Assembly (NCBI RefSeq): GCF_900166985.1
Contig: NZ_FUZK01000001.1
Location: 541,288 to 605,287 of the forward strand
Reading direction: 5' to 3'
Source of the DNA: Acholeplasma oculi
Lineage (GTDB): Bacteria; Bacillota_I; Bacilli_A; Acholeplasmatales; Acholeplasmataceae
Length of the DNA: 64,000 nt
Positions 26,612 to 36,497 of the stretch are shown here, piece by piece. How positions within the stretch are numbered: the stretch's first letter is position 1; each line of letters begins with the position of its first letter. The notes beneath the pieces are model-generated. The model did no database searches and had not been told where the DNA came from. It was given only the letters and a program-made list of their open reading frames with translations. A program made the translations under genes and the position numbers.

Positions 26612-27408
26612 TTGTCTTCCTCTTCATGTATTAATAAATTATTTTCTTTGAAAAAATTATAGAGTTGGTCCAAATCCACATGAGGTCCTCTTAAATCATA
26701 TAAACCTTCTGCCTCATCAAACCATCTGGAATTCTCAAGTAAGATACCAATATCTGCAAGCTTAATCATTCCTAAGTCATTATGACCATCCCCTACAGCA
26801 ATCACTTGATACCCAGGATATTTTTTAAGTACTTCTTTTAATGCTTGATCTTTAGATACATGCGGATAAACCAAATCTATACCACCATAATGCCAGTGAA
26901 ATGGAACAAATTGGTGATATTTGGATACTAATTGATCAATGAGATTTTGATCCGGATGAAATACCCACAATTGATAAACATGATGACTCAAATGATAGTT
27001 TGGATCCACCTCAGGATATTTTCTATGAAAAGAGCCAACAGCCATTTTAACATGCTCATCGTAGCGTGTAACAACCTCTTCATGATACCCGACCATTCCA
27101 ATTGCGATATCATTCTTTTGCATATCTAAAATAACTTGATCAATATCATCATTATGGATTGTAATTTCACTCATGATTTGATCATCTTCTAAAACCAATG
27201 CACCATTTACTAAAATTTTATATTTAAAATATATATCTAAGCCTTCTAATACATCAATCTTAGAAAAACCTCTACCTGTTGCTAGTACTAAAACATTATC
27301 TTTATGAGCAGATAATTCCTGAATGAGTTTTTTAGTACCTGGTAGTATTTTACCTAATTTAGATGATCTTATTGTGTTATCTAAGTCAAAAACATAAACC
27401 CTTTTCAT
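26608..27408 (-). CDS. Cof-type HAD hydrolase
   Basis: 266-residue HAD phosphatase: motif I VFDLDNTIRSS, motif II in VLATGRGF, motif IV VGDGHNDLGMI, with a C2-type cap between. The start at 27408 has GAGGTG seven bases before; a longer frame of 12 more codons has no ribosome binding site. It is coupled to the mutarotase downstream, so a sugar phosphate substrate is plausible but unproven. Only about 25% of it resembles the HAD protein at 7137 by eye, so it is a separate subfamily member. Confidence 0.88.
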   Translation of the reverse strand: MKRVYVFDLDNTIRSSKLGKILPGTKKLIQELSAHKDNVLVLATGRGFSKIDVLEGLDIYFKYKILVNGALVLEDDQIMSEITIHNDDIDQVILDMQKNDIAIGMVGYHEEVVTRYDEHVKMAVGSFHRKYPEVDPNYHLSHHVYQLWVFHPDQNLIDQLVSKYHQFVPFHWHYGGIDLVYPHVSKDQALKEVLKKYPGYQVIAVGDGHNDLGMIKLADIGILLENSRWFDEAEGLYDLRGPHVDLDQLYNFFKENNLLIHEEEDK

Positions 27409-27511
27409 CTTGCACCTCACATAAACTATTTTAACATGAAACAAAATAATATATTTTTTAAAAATAATATAGTATAATAAAAGTATAAATTATCACGTTA
27501 CGAGGAAAATT

Positions 27512-29197
27512 ATGCCAAAGAACACGTTGTTAAAAACCGAAGAAATCGGAGTTTTTGCCTTAGGTGGGCTCGGAGAAGTCGGTAAAAATACTTATGTTTA
27601 CGAAATTAATAATCAAATATTTATAGTGGATGCTGGAATCCTTTTTCCTGATGATGATCTTCTTGGAATCGATTATGTGATTCCTGATTATACGTATCTA
27701 AAAGAAAATGAAGAGCGTATTGTAGGATTATTTATTACCCATGGTCACGAAGACCATATAGGTGGAATTCCTTATTTATTAAGACAAGTGAAAATTCCTA
27801 GAATCTATGCTTCCGGTATCGCTGTTGACTTAATCGAATATAAATTAGGTGAACATAAAGATATCAAACCACCAAAAATTGAGGAGTACAAATCATACTA
27901 CTCTTATAAATTTGATGGTGTTGAAATATCATTTGTACGATTAAATCATTCTATTCCTGATATGTTTGGTATTGTTTTTAGAACCAATGAGGGACCTCTT
28001 TTTCATACAGGAGATTTTAAAATCGATTACACCCCAGTTGGACCTCATGCTGAGTATGATAAACTCGCAAATCTTGGGCAAGAAGGTACTTTATTGTTAG
28101 TATCTGACTCTACCAATGCTGAACAAGAAGGTTTGATTCAATCTGAATCTAAAGTTGGTAAATCCATTAACGAACTCTTCACAAGAATTCCAGGACGTAT
28201 TATTATTGCAACCTTTGCATCCAACTTGTATCGAATTCAACAAATCATTGAAGCATCTGAATTAACAGGTAGAAAAGTTGCTGTTTTTGGACGTTCTATG
28301 GAACGTGCTATTGAGGCTGGACAACAATCAGGATATATTAAACCTAGAAAAGGTACACTCACTGCACCTGAAGAACTACACAAATATAAACTTGAAGAAA
28401 CTTGTATTTTGGTTACTGGTTCCCAAGGTGAACCACTTGCAGCATTATCAAGAATTGCTAATGGATCTCATCGTCAAATTAAAACAGTTAAAGGTGATAC
28501 CGTAATTTTCTCATCATCTCCTATTCCAGGTAACCAAGACCCCATCAATAAAACAATTAATTTACTATTTAGAAAAGATGTAAATGTTATTACGCACGGA
28601 CCGATTACTGATACACATACATCCGGGCACGGTTCTGTTCCAGATTTAAAACTGATGTTGACATTAATCAAACCTAAATACTTTATACCGATGCACGGTG
28701 AGCATAGAATGCTCAAACATCACAGAAAACTAGCTATTGAGTGTGGTGTAGAACCATCCAATATCTTAATTATGGATAATGGCGATGTTGCTGGTATTAC
28801 AAAAGAAAGTATCCGCCTTGCTGGAAAAGTTCAAGCAGGTGATATTTATATTGATGGCACGGGTATTGGAACCATTGGATCTAATGTTTTAAGAGAACGT
28901 AAAATACTTTCTGAAGAGGGATTATTCTCTATTGTATTAAGTATTAACCAACAAACAAAAACATTAGTGAGTGAACCTACCGTTATCTCTCGTGGATTTA
29001 TCTATATGAAGGGTAATGAAGAATTAACTTCAACTCTAGCGATGCAAGTTAAAAAAATCGTGTTAAAAGAACTGCCTAAAAAAGGGTATAATGAACTGAA
29101 CATGAAACAAGAAATCATTTCACAATTATCCGATAAAATTTATGATATTACGCTTAGAAAACCAATGATTATTCCAATCATTATGAACCTAGGGTAA
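27512..29197 (+). CDS. rnjA: Ribonuclease J
   Basis: Metallo-beta-lactamase/beta-CASP RNase that degrades mRNA 5' to 3' and can cut internally. Zinc motif HGHEDH (77-82) and further ligands in NHSIPD, HTGDFK and the C-terminal MHGEHR. The 561 residues include the C-terminal dimerisation domain and match B. subtilis RNase J1. ATG is preceded by GAGG; a TATAAT lies at 27473-27478. Monocistronic, ended by a bidirectional terminator. No second RNase J gene is in the window. Confidence 0.97.
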   Translation: MPKNTLLKTEEIGVFALGGLGEVGKNTYVYEINNQIFIVDAGILFPDDDLLGIDYVIPDYTYLKENEERIVGLFITHGHEDHIGGIPYLLRQVKIPRIYASGIAVDLIEYKLGEHKDIKPPKIEEYKSYYSYKFDGVEISFVRLNHSIPDMFGIVFRTNEGPLFHTGDFKIDYTPVGPHAEYDKLANLGQEGTLLLVSDSTNAEQEGLIQSESKVGKSINELFTRIPGRIIIATFASNLYRIQQIIEASELTGRKVAVFGRSMERAIEAGQQSGYIKPRKGTLTAPEELHKYKLEETCILVTGSQGEPLAALSRIANGSHRQIKTVKGDTVIFSSSPIPGNQDPINKTINLLFRKDVNVITHGPITDTHTSGHGSVPDLKLMLTLIKPKYFIPMHGEHRMLKHHRKLAIECGVEPSNILIMDNGDVAGITKESIRLAGKVQAGDIYIDGTGIGTIGSNVLRERKILSEEGLFSIVLSINQQTKTLVSEPTVISRGFIYMKGNEELTSTLAMQVKKIVLKELPKKGYNELNMKQEIISQLSDKIYDITLRKPMIIPIIMNLG

Positions 29198-29220
29198 TAA
29201 TCATTCATTATATACAGTAA

Positions 29221-29270
29221 AAAACCATTCAAATATGCCTTCATTTAAGGTATATTGAATGGTTTTTATT
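29221..29270. terminator. Bidirectional terminator between rnjA and uvrC operon
   Basis: Long stem AAAAACCATTCAA...TTGAATGGTTTTT with inner pairing CCTT/AAGG and runs of A and T on both sides. Confidence 0.85.
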
Positions 29271-29282
29271 ATCTATTTAAAG

Positions 29283-30128
29283 TTACTTCATTTGGTTCAT
29301 AAAGGCATCAAAAACATCTTTTGTAATAATTGCATCTGTTCTTGCATCATGATCTTGATTAGGCATTTCATCTATCGCATAGTACTTCTTATATGCATCA
29401 AATAAACCTAAATCATTGGGAAGATTAAAGTAATCTTTATGAAGTTTTAATAAATCGATAAACTGTTTATCATGCGTTAAGGGTTTTAATTCATGTAATT
29501 GATAACTAATATTTAAAGCTTGAATATCATTTTTACCCCATGTTACAATCTGTGGTTTATATGTCTTTAAAATTTTATCTAAATCCTCGTAGAAATACTC
29601 ATATTCTCTAGCTTTACTGAAAAAAGAAATATCATCAATGTTTAGAAATTTACGTGTACGTTTATTCAGTGCTTCCTCATTTTTGGGTACAACATAGTAA
29701 CCATTATCCAGTATAACCTCACCTGATTTAGACTGTAGAATATATCCTACTTGTAATATTTCAGGCGTATGAGGTCCTTTTGTATAACCTGGCATACTCA
29801 TTTCTAAATCTAAGAATAAATAATATTGGTATTTTTTTAATACTTTTTTCATTTCTTGTCGAAGTGTTTTTAGATCATATAATAAAAGTCTTGGTTTTAA
29901 CTGAATAATCTGATTAAAATGACTCACTGGATACACTGTATATAAATTTCTATTAACTCTTCTTTTAACAGGTTCAGTTACTTCAAAATCAATCATTAAT
30001 CCTTCTTTAATGATGGTTAGAAATATTTTGGCTAATCGGTTAGATAGATAAAATGCTTCTAACTTATGATTGATGACACAGTAAAAGAGTTTATTTTTAG
30101 TATCTATCGAATGTATAAATGCTTTCAT
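29283..30128 (-). CDS. DEDDh exonuclease, KapD/ERI-1-like
   Basis: 281 residues. Residues 1-95 form an N-terminal domain I do not recognise; residues about 100-281 are a 3'-5' exonuclease with the DEDDh set: FLDLEMS (first D and E), WGKNDIQAL (middle D) and DHDARTDA (H and last D). This arrangement matches the KapD/Snipper group, which trims RNA or DNA 3' ends. It overlaps uvrC by 4 bases, giving a uvrC-exonuclease operon. Confidence 0.82.
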   Translation of the reverse strand: MKAFIHSIDTKNKLFYCVINHKLEAFYLSNRLAKIFLTIIKEGLMIDFEVTEPVKRRVNRNLYTVYPVSHFNQIIQLKPRLLLYDLKTLRQEMKKVLKKYQYYLFLDLEMSMPGYTKGPHTPEILQVGYILQSKSGEVILDNGYYVVPKNEEALNKRTRKFLNIDDISFFSKAREYEYFYEDLDKILKTYKPQIVTWGKNDIQALNISYQLHELKPLTHDKQFIDLLKLHKDYFNLPNDLGLFDAYKKYYAIDEMPNQDHDARTDAIITKDVFDAFMNQMK

Positions 30129-31858
30129 GCTAGACCTTCCTTAATCGCTTTAATCACTTTATCTGGTATACCAAGTTTTCTTAAATCTTCATTGTTGGCA
30201 TTTTTAATATCATCAATCGATTGATAGTTTAAAAGTAATAGTTTTTTTCTTTTTAAACCTAATCCGCTAATATTATCTAATACAGAACCATAATCTTTCC
30301 TGTTTTTAGTTGCCTGATGGAATGAAATTGTAAATCGGTGAACTTCCTCAGAAAGTTTACCTAAAAATTGATAGAGTGGTGCTTTTTTATCCAGTATTGT
30401 AACTTGATCTAAAACCACATAACCTTCAAGTGTATGATATTTATCTTTTTTTAGACCTAAAATAGGTATTTCTAATTGTAACATATTTAATACTTCATGT
30501 GCAGCACTCACTTGACCTTTTCCACCGTCTACACATATTAAATCCGGTAATTTCTGTTTTTCAATCAATAATTTTTGATATCTTCTATAAATAACTTCTT
30601 TCATAGATTGATAATCATCATTGGTTGTTGACTTCAGATGGTATTTTCTATACATCTTTCTTTCAAAATGATTATCCTTCCAAACAACCATTCCAGAAAC
30701 TAGTGCACTACCAAATAAATGCGCATTATCAAATACTTCAATATACTCTATTTTTTGATTAAATATTGCACCAAGTGACTCTAATTGCTCATTTACTTTT
30801 TCTTCTTTTAAACGGTACAGTTTAAAATAATGATTCAAATCTTCAAAAGCGTTCTTATTGGCTAAATCTAGTAATTTCTTTTTATCACCAATTTTTGGAA
30901 TCAATATTTTTTGATTAAAATAAAGCGAAAGTAAATTCATATCGATTCTTTGATCAAAAACGAGTTCATCTGGTAATAAATATTTATCATAATAATTTTT
31001 TAAGTATGAAAGTAACGTTTCAATCGGATCATCCATAAAAGATAAAACCGTTTGATGCGTATCTAAAATACGTCCTTGACGCATCATTAAAATATGAATG
31101 GATACATCATCATCATTGGAATGAAATCCAATAAAGTCTCTATCTTTATAATCATTTAAACTCATTATTTGTTTTTCAGTTGTCTCTTGAACAGCCTTAA
31201 TCATATCTCTATATTCTAAAGCTTTTTCAAACTCTAATACCTCTGAAGCATTTTGCATCCTTTTTTCTAATTCATTTAATACAGATTTTGTATCCCCTTT
31301 TAAAAACTGAGTGATTTTCTTAATATTTGTTGAATAGTCTACTTTATGACCTGTACAAGGTCCTAAACATAAACCTAAATGATAATACATACAAGGTTTC
31401 TTACCAACAGGTTGACATCTTCTTAATGGATATAAACGTTGAAGTAATTTAAGTGTTTCTTTAGCTGCACTTGAGTTTGGATATGGACCAAATAAAGTTT
31501 TATTTTTATCCACTTCGGTATATCTTGAAACAATGAGCATCGGGTCAGACTCATCAGTAATTTCAATATATGGATAACTTTTATCATCAATTAATCGGAT
31601 ATTATATAGTGGTGCATATTTTTTAATCAAATTAAATTCTAAAATTAAAGATTCTTGTTCGGAGTTTGTTACTACATAATTAAAATCTCTAATCTCAGAA
31701 ACTAACTTCTCTGTTTTTGCATTATGCGCACCATTAAAATATGATTTCACACGATTCTTAAGGTTTTTAGCTTTACCAACATAAATAACATCACCTAATG
31801 CATTGAGCATTAAATAACATCCTGGACCCTCTGGTAATAACTTTAATTTTTCTTTCAT
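30125..31858 (-). CDS. uvrC: Excinuclease ABC subunit C
   Basis: Cuts damaged DNA on both sides of a UvrB-marked lesion. Domains in order: GIY-YIG nuclease (GPGCYLMLNALGDVIYVGKA region, 12-31), a cysteine cluster (CQPVGKKPCMYYHLGLCLGPC, four Cys) near 155, UVR domain near 200-235, RNase H-like nuclease (ICVDGGKGQ), and a C-terminal helix-hairpin-helix region (ISGLGLKRKK). At 577 residues it is full length. Its -10 TATAAT lies just upstream, past the rpoZ terminator. Confidence 0.97.
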   Translation of the reverse strand: MKEKLKLLPEGPGCYLMLNALGDVIYVGKAKNLKNRVKSYFNGAHNAKTEKLVSEIRDFNYVVTNSEQESLILEFNLIKKYAPLYNIRLIDDKSYPYIEITDESDPMLIVSRYTEVDKNKTLFGPYPNSSAAKETLKLLQRLYPLRRCQPVGKKPCMYYHLGLCLGPCTGHKVDYSTNIKKITQFLKGDTKSVLNELEKRMQNASEVLEFEKALEYRDMIKAVQETTEKQIMSLNDYKDRDFIGFHSNDDDVSIHILMMRQGRILDTHQTVLSFMDDPIETLLSYLKNYYDKYLLPDELVFDQRIDMNLLSLYFNQKILIPKIGDKKKLLDLANKNAFEDLNHYFKLYRLKEEKVNEQLESLGAIFNQKIEYIEVFDNAHLFGSALVSGMVVWKDNHFERKMYRKYHLKSTTNDDYQSMKEVIYRRYQKLLIEKQKLPDLICVDGGKGQVSAAHEVLNMLQLEIPILGLKKDKYHTLEGYVVLDQVTILDKKAPLYQFLGKLSEEVHRFTISFHQATKNRKDYGSVLDNISGLGLKRKKLLLLNYQSIDDIKNANNEDLRKLGIPDKVIKAIKEGLA

Positions 31859-31908
31859 AGCCTCACCAATACTATTATATACTAAAATGAATAGAACATA
31901 AGGTATAG

Positions 31909-31946
31909 AAAAAAAGTATTACGTTCATTCATCGAACGTAATACTT
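31909..31946 (-). terminator. rpoZ terminator overlapping the coding end
   Basis: A perfect 13-bp stem AAGTATTACGTTC and complement (31914-31926, 31934-31946) with a 7-nt loop is followed by seven T on the minus strand. The 5' arm encodes the last residues of omega and the TGA stop lies at the loop edge. Confidence 0.85.
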
Positions 31947-32140
31947 ACTTTACCATTTACAATTTCTTCTAATGCTTTTCCAACAGTTGTTACAGATTTT
32001 GCATCTTTAACATCTAATTTTTCACTTTCGATAATATGTGCAACTTTACTTGCAGCATATACGAGTTTATATTTTGAATCAATCTTTTCAAGAAGCATAT
32101 CGATCGATGGATAACTTAATCCTTGCTTATTTTTCTTCAT
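31925..32140 (-). CDS. rpoZ: RNA polymerase omega subunit
   Basis: Small subunit that assists RNA polymerase assembly. The 71-residue protein has the family core YPSIDMLLEKIDSKYKLVY and KALEEIVNGKVSI. The ATG at 32140 has GGAGGA upstream, located within the last codons of gmk; a longer frame overlapping gmk is rejected. gmk-rpoZ is the usual Firmicute pair. The stop codon lies inside the terminator stem-loop. Confidence 0.93.
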   Translation of the reverse strand: MKKNKQGLSYPSIDMLLEKIDSKYKLVYAASKVAHIIESEKLDVKDAKSVTTVGKALEEIVNGKVSITFDE

Positions 32141-32144
32141 ATAT

Positions 32145-32762
32145 TTATTCCTCCAACATCTTTGTATATTTGTGTATCGTGCGTTGTGTTCTTGCATGTT
32201 CTGCTCTAATGATTGCCATTATCTTATCTGCAGCATTATTTACATCATCATTCACAACAATATAATCATATTTATAGGCAAGTGAAAACTCTTTTTCTGC
32301 CTTCTTAAATCTCTTTTCAACAATTTCAGGATCTTCAGTACCTCTTGCTCTAAGTCTTTCATATAGTGCTTTTTTGCTTGGTGGTACTAAGAATATAAAG
32401 ACAGCTTCCTTCATTTTTTCTCTTACCTGAAGTGCACCTTCTACTTCAATTTCTAGAACGACTTCCTTACCAGAGTCCAGTGCTTCATCCACTTTATCTT
32501 TTGGTGTTCCATAGAAGTTACCTACAAATTCTGCATACTCTAAAAACTTATCTTCCTTGATTTCTTGTAAAAAGGTATTCCTATCCACAAAATAATAGTC
32601 CTTACCATCAACTTCACCTGCTCTTGGAGGTCTGGTTGTAACAGACACAGAATAAACTAAGTTATGATTTTTCATTTCAAATAGTGCTCTTCTGACTGTA
32701 CCTTTACCAACTCCGGATGGCCCAGAAATGACGATGAGTAACCCACGTTCATTTAATTTCAT
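32145..32762 (-). CDS. gmk: Guanylate kinase
   Basis: Phosphorylates GMP to GDP. P-loop SGPSGVGKGT near residues 13-22, GMP-binding region VSVTTRPPRAGE, and lid ARGTEDPE. At 205 residues it is typical. The start has an AGGAGA site and a near-consensus promoter at 32791-32819. First gene of the gmk-rpoZ transcript. Confidence 0.97.
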   Translation of the reverse strand: MKLNERGLLIVISGPSGVGKGTVRRALFEMKNHNLVYSVSVTTRPPRAGEVDGKDYYFVDRNTFLQEIKEDKFLEYAEFVGNFYGTPKDKVDEALDSGKEVVLEIEVEGALQVREKMKEAVFIFLVPPSKKALYERLRARGTEDPEIVEKRFKKAEKEFSLAYKYDYIVVNDDVNNAADKIMAIIRAEHARTQRTIHKYTKMLEE

Positions 32763-32790
32763 GTGTCTCTCCTAACTCTTCGTTTAATTC

Positions 32791-32819
32791 ATTATATACG
32801 AAAGTTTTTTTTATGTAAA
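32791..32819 (-). promoter_or_regulatory. gmk-rpoZ promoter
   Basis: TTTACA (32814-32819), 17-base spacer, TATAAT (32791-32796) on the minus strand. Confidence 0.75.
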
Positions 32820-32865
32820 TAGTTTCAGTAATTTTCATGTTATAGTAAATATAGGAGGCGAGATT

Positions 32866-34413
32866 ATGGCTTTAGATGGTATTTACACACATTATCTCAT
32901 CAAAGAACTTCATGAGACACTAGAAAAATCTAGATTAGAGTCTATTACACAAAGTGGTCTTAGATTTTGTTTATCCTTATATAAAGAGAAACAAAGACAC
33001 TTTTTGATCATTAATCTAAATGCAAGTTTCACAAGTGCTTATTTAACCAATAACCCTATTAAAAAAGGTGATACAACCAACTTTTCTAATCAATTAAAAA
33101 AATATTTACAAGGTGGTATTTTAGAATCTATTGAACAATATAGAACCGATAGAGTTTTTATTTTTAACTTTACGGTATATGATTACATAGAAGGCCCTAC
33201 ACATAAACAACTCATTTTTGAAGCAATGGGTCGACATGCTAATTTATATTTACTTGATAAGCAAATTATTATTGATGCTTATAAAAAAATGTTTGTTTTA
33301 GATGGTAGACACTTAGTTACACATGCACAATTTGATTATTTCAAAAGTGATAAATTAGATGCTACACTCTACCAATATGATGCATTACAAACGCCTAAAG
33401 AAATCACTCAAAAGTATTTAGGTATCTCGTTAAGACTTGCTCAATATTTAACAGAACATAGAATCAATCCATTCCAAATTCAAGTTCAACCCACACTATC
33501 CTTAAATCAAAATAAAACTTATTTTTTCAATTTATTTGATGATGAAGTTCAATACTTTAATACACTGAGTGAAGCTTTAGATCAAAGGATTATGGACATT
33601 AAAGATTTAAAAACACCTTACATCAACTTTATTGAAAAAGAAATCAAGAAATTTGAAAAGAAAGTACATCTTTTAAATCATCAACTTGAGCAGGCACACT
33701 TAAATCTATCCTACAAAGATCAAGGTGATATGATTTATGCATCTGGTATGAATTTAAACTTAAAAATCGGTTGGATCGATAAAATAGCACTGGATGAAAC
33801 AAAAACACTTTCACAAAATGCACAAGAGTTTTATAAACTCTATCATAAATCTAAACGTTCCATAGATTATATTGAGGCAGAAATTCATAAATTTAGTTCC
33901 ATGATAGAAACATTAAAAAATTACTTAAATGAACTTGATTTATCTATCGACGAAGAAATCAATCAGTTTGACGAACTACTAGAACCCTTTGGATTCCTAA
34001 AGAAAAGACGCATATCTTCTAAGAAAAATCAAAAACACAAAATTAAATTACTCACTTTAAATGATGAGGATTCAACATATATCATTGGTAAGAATGCACT
34101 TCAAAATGCATTACTGATGAATGAAATTGGTAAAAGAACAGACTACTGGTTTCATCTAAAAGATGCACCGGGATCACATGTTTTATTAAGAACAGAAAGA
34201 TTAACTGAAAAAAACATTAGACGTGCATCTATGCTTGCAGCATATTTTTCAACTTTTAAAAACTCATCTTCTATACCTATTAACTATACTGAATTTAAAT
34301 ATGTATCTAAGATATCTGGTATGCCTGCATCTTTTGTAAAGATCAAAAACGAAAAAACCATTTTTATCGACATTGATGAATCCTTCATCAATTCAATTCT
34401 TAAGAATGCTTAA
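32866..34413 (+). CDS. rqcH: Ribosome quality control protein RqcH (NFACT family)
   Basis: Binds stalled 50S subunits and adds C-terminal alanine tails to incomplete chains. The NFACT-N domain begins MALDGIYTHYLIKELHETL; a coiled-coil (about 265-380) contains many Lys, Glu and Leu; the NFACT-R domain near 415-510 has GKRTDYWFHLKDAPGSHV. At 515 residues it is slightly shorter than the B. subtilis protein (YloA). Ribosome binding site AGGAGG. Older annotations call it fibronectin-binding protein. Confidence 0.94.
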   Translation: MALDGIYTHYLIKELHETLEKSRLESITQSGLRFCLSLYKEKQRHFLIINLNASFTSAYLTNNPIKKGDTTNFSNQLKKYLQGGILESIEQYRTDRVFIFNFTVYDYIEGPTHKQLIFEAMGRHANLYLLDKQIIIDAYKKMFVLDGRHLVTHAQFDYFKSDKLDATLYQYDALQTPKEITQKYLGISLRLAQYLTEHRINPFQIQVQPTLSLNQNKTYFFNLFDDEVQYFNTLSEALDQRIMDIKDLKTPYINFIEKEIKKFEKKVHLLNHQLEQAHLNLSYKDQGDMIYASGMNLNLKIGWIDKIALDETKTLSQNAQEFYKLYHKSKRSIDYIEAEIHKFSSMIETLKNYLNELDLSIDEEINQFDELLEPFGFLKKRRISSKKNQKHKIKLLTLNDEDSTYIIGKNALQNALLMNEIGKRTDYWFHLKDAPGSHVLLRTERLTEKNIRRASMLAAYFSTFKNSSSIPINYTEFKYVSKISGMPASFVKIKNEKTIFIDIDESFINSILKNA

Positions 34414-34416
34414 CAT

Positions 34417-34445
34417 TTGAATAAAATTGTCTTTTGAAGTAAGAT
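34417..34445 (+). promoter_or_regulatory. Candidate sodA promoter
   Basis: TTGAAT (34417-34422), 17-base spacer, TAAGAT (34440-34445), starting just after the rqcH stop. Confidence 0.5.
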
Positions 34446-34480
34446 AGATGTATAAAAATATTCGAGGAGGAATCAAAATT

Positions 34481-35092
34481 ATGGCATTTACATTACCACA
34501 ATTACCTTATGCATCTGATGCATTAGAACCATTTATTGATAAACAAACGATGGAAATCCATCATGGGAAACATCATCAAGCATATATTACAAATCTGAAT
34601 GCAGCGCTAGATAAACATCCAGAATTAAAAGTAGAAACAATGGATGATTTAAAAGCATTATTAAAGGATTTAACTAAAGTACCTAAAGACATTGAAGGTG
34701 CTGTTAGAAACAATGGAGGCGGACATTTTAATCATGACTTCTTCTGGCCATTATTAAAGAAAAATGACGGCGCTAGACCATCAGGTAAATTAATGGATGC
34801 AATTCAAGCATCATTTGGTTCATTTGAAAAATTCCAAGAAGAATTTTCAAATGCAGCTAAAACTCGTTTCGGTTCTGGTTGGGCATGGCTTGTTAAACAA
34901 GGTAATCAATTAGTAGTTACCTCAACACCGAATCAAGATACACCACTTGCATTAGGAACACCTATTTTAGGATTAGATGTTTGGGAACATGCATATTACT
35001 TAAATTATCAAAACAGACGTCCAGATTATGTTGCAGCATTCTTCAATGTTGTGAACTGGGACAAAGTTTCAGAACTATTCTTAAACGCTTAA
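34481..35092 (+). CDS. sodA: Superoxide dismutase, Mn/Fe type
   Basis: Converts superoxide to peroxide and oxygen. Metal ligands are in [13 protein letters not shown] (first His, residue 27), [11 protein letters not shown] (second His) and [12 protein letters not shown] (Asp and last His). At 203 residues it is full length. The ATG at 34481 is preceded by GAGGAGG; a longer in-frame extension to 34448 lacks a site. No signal peptide, so cytoplasmic. Mn versus Fe cannot be decided with certainty from the residues alone. Confidence 0.96.
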   Translation: MAFTLPQLPYASDALEPFIDKQTMEIHHGKHHQAYITNLNAALDKHPELKVETMDDLKALLKDLTKVPKDIEGAVRNNGGGHFNHDFFWPLLKKNDGARPSGKLMDAIQASFGSFEKFQEEFSNAAKTRFGSGWAWLVKQGNQLVVTSTPNQDTPLALGTPILGLDVWEHAYYLNYQNRRPDYVAAFFNVVNWDKVSELFLNA

Positions 35093-35099
35093 TGATATT

Positions 35100-35131
35100 A
35101 AAAAAGTTCAACGTCACGTTGAACTTTTTTT
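35100..35131. terminator. Bidirectional terminator after sodA
   Basis: Stem AAAAAGTTCAACG/CGTTGAACTTTTT with a 3-nt loop; its last bases touch the stop codon of the convergent ArsB-like gene. Confidence 0.85.
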
Positions 35132-36428
35132 ATACCACAAAACTCAGTACAAACAAGCTACCTATTAATATGATGAATCCTGTAACAGCTATCGTTTGTA
35201 TATATTTTAATACACTAAGTGAAATATCATATTTTCTAAGTAATTGGTGCCACATCAATCCAGCAAGCGCTCCAAAAGGTGTTAAAAGTACACCCGTATT
35301 GGATCCAATAATGGATGCATATGTACGAACATAGATATTAGGATCATTTAAATTACTGATTAATATCTCAGCATATAACATACTCATTGGTTGATTGTTT
35401 GTAAGGTTACTAACGATATGACTAGATATTCCATAGCCATAAACCGGATCCAACATATTAAGATAATTCGCAAAATCATCTACATAACCACTATAACTAA
35501 TCGCTGATATCAAAATAAACATACCCAGTATCATAGGAATAAAATCCCATGGTGCCCTTTGAACGGTTTTTATAATTGGTGTCAGTGGTAATTTTTTAAC
35601 CTTAAGATATATCAATCCTATACCAATGATACTCATACCAAATAATACTGTTATGACCCACATTTCAATTTGAATATAATTACTTAAAGCCATTAAAACA
35701 ATTGTTGAGAGTAAATGTATTAAACCAATACCAACTAGAACAGGTTCTTTTAATTGAACTGAACCTTCAATTGGATTTAAGGTTTGATTCAAATCTTTTC
35801 TAAATATCACTGAAATCAGTATAAATCCTAATGTACCTGTTGTTAAAGCTGGTAACCACATCACTTTAAAATACTCCATAAAGTCAATCCCTACCTTACT
35901 TGCAAGATAAATATTGGTCGGGTTTCCAATCATAAGCATTAAGCTCCAAGTATTTGAAGCCGTTAAAATACCAAACAGATAAGGTAATGGATTAATCTTA
36001 ACATTGATAGAAAAATATATAATCAAGGGTGTTAAGGTTAATATAATAATATCATTGGAGGTAAATATGGTAAGAATTGAGGTTAAAACGTAAAGTGATA
36101 GAAATAGCATCCACTGTTTACCCTTAACCCTATTTATAAATACATATGCTAACCATTTAAAAAAACCTACTTCATCTAAAAATAATGAGATGATGGTTAG
36201 AAAAATAAACAGAGTAATTAGTTTAATCGGATTCATCCCAAGAGGGTCCGTCATTAAAGCAATTAAATGATCAATGGGTATGAATCCAAAGATTATCATA
36301 AAAAGTGCACCAGTTAATACAATTAACCAATGCGTTTGAACATATCGTTTAAATATGTAGATTTTAGGTATATATATTAAAGATACCATCATTAAGGTAA
36401 GGGTTAGAATAAAAATAATAAGTGCCAT
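35130..36428 (-). CDS. ArsB-like ion/anion permease (IT superfamily)
   Basis: 432-residue membrane protein with about 11-12 hydrophobic helices. Two family-typical segments are present: FTSNDIIILTLTPLII (about 120-136) and MLMIGNPTNIYLASK (about 165-180), with the duplicated counterpart SNLTNNQPMSMLYAE and IIGSNTGVLLTPFGAL near the C-terminus. These are diagnostic of the ArsB/NhaD/citrate transporter fold. No arsenate reductase or ArsR lies nearby, so arsenite export is unsupported; the substrate is open. Confidence 0.85.
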   Translation of the reverse strand: MALIIFILTLTLMMVSLIYIPKIYIFKRYVQTHWLIVLTGALFMIIFGFIPIDHLIALMTDPLGMNPIKLITLFIFLTIISLFLDEVGFFKWLAYVFINRVKGKQWMLFLSLYVLTSILTIFTSNDIIILTLTPLIIYFSINVKINPLPYLFGILTASNTWSLMLMIGNPTNIYLASKVGIDFMEYFKVMWLPALTTGTLGFILISVIFRKDLNQTLNPIEGSVQLKEPVLVGIGLIHLLSTIVLMALSNYIQIEMWVITVLFGMSIIGIGLIYLKVKKLPLTPIIKTVQRAPWDFIPMILGMFILISAISYSGYVDDFANYLNMLDPVYGYGISSHIVSNLTNNQPMSMLYAEILISNLNDPNIYVRTYASIIGSNTGVLLTPFGALAGLMWHQLLRKYDISLSVLKYIQTIAVTGFIILIGSLFVLSFVV

Positions 36429-36497
36429 CGTATACTTCTTTCACATCAAATAGATTAATGATATTTTATCACGAAATAATGAAGTTCATATCCCCTG

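Noticed and set aside
35130-36428. Arsenite resistance operon
   Set aside because: Only the transporter fold is present, with no ArsR, ArsC or ArsA gene nearby.
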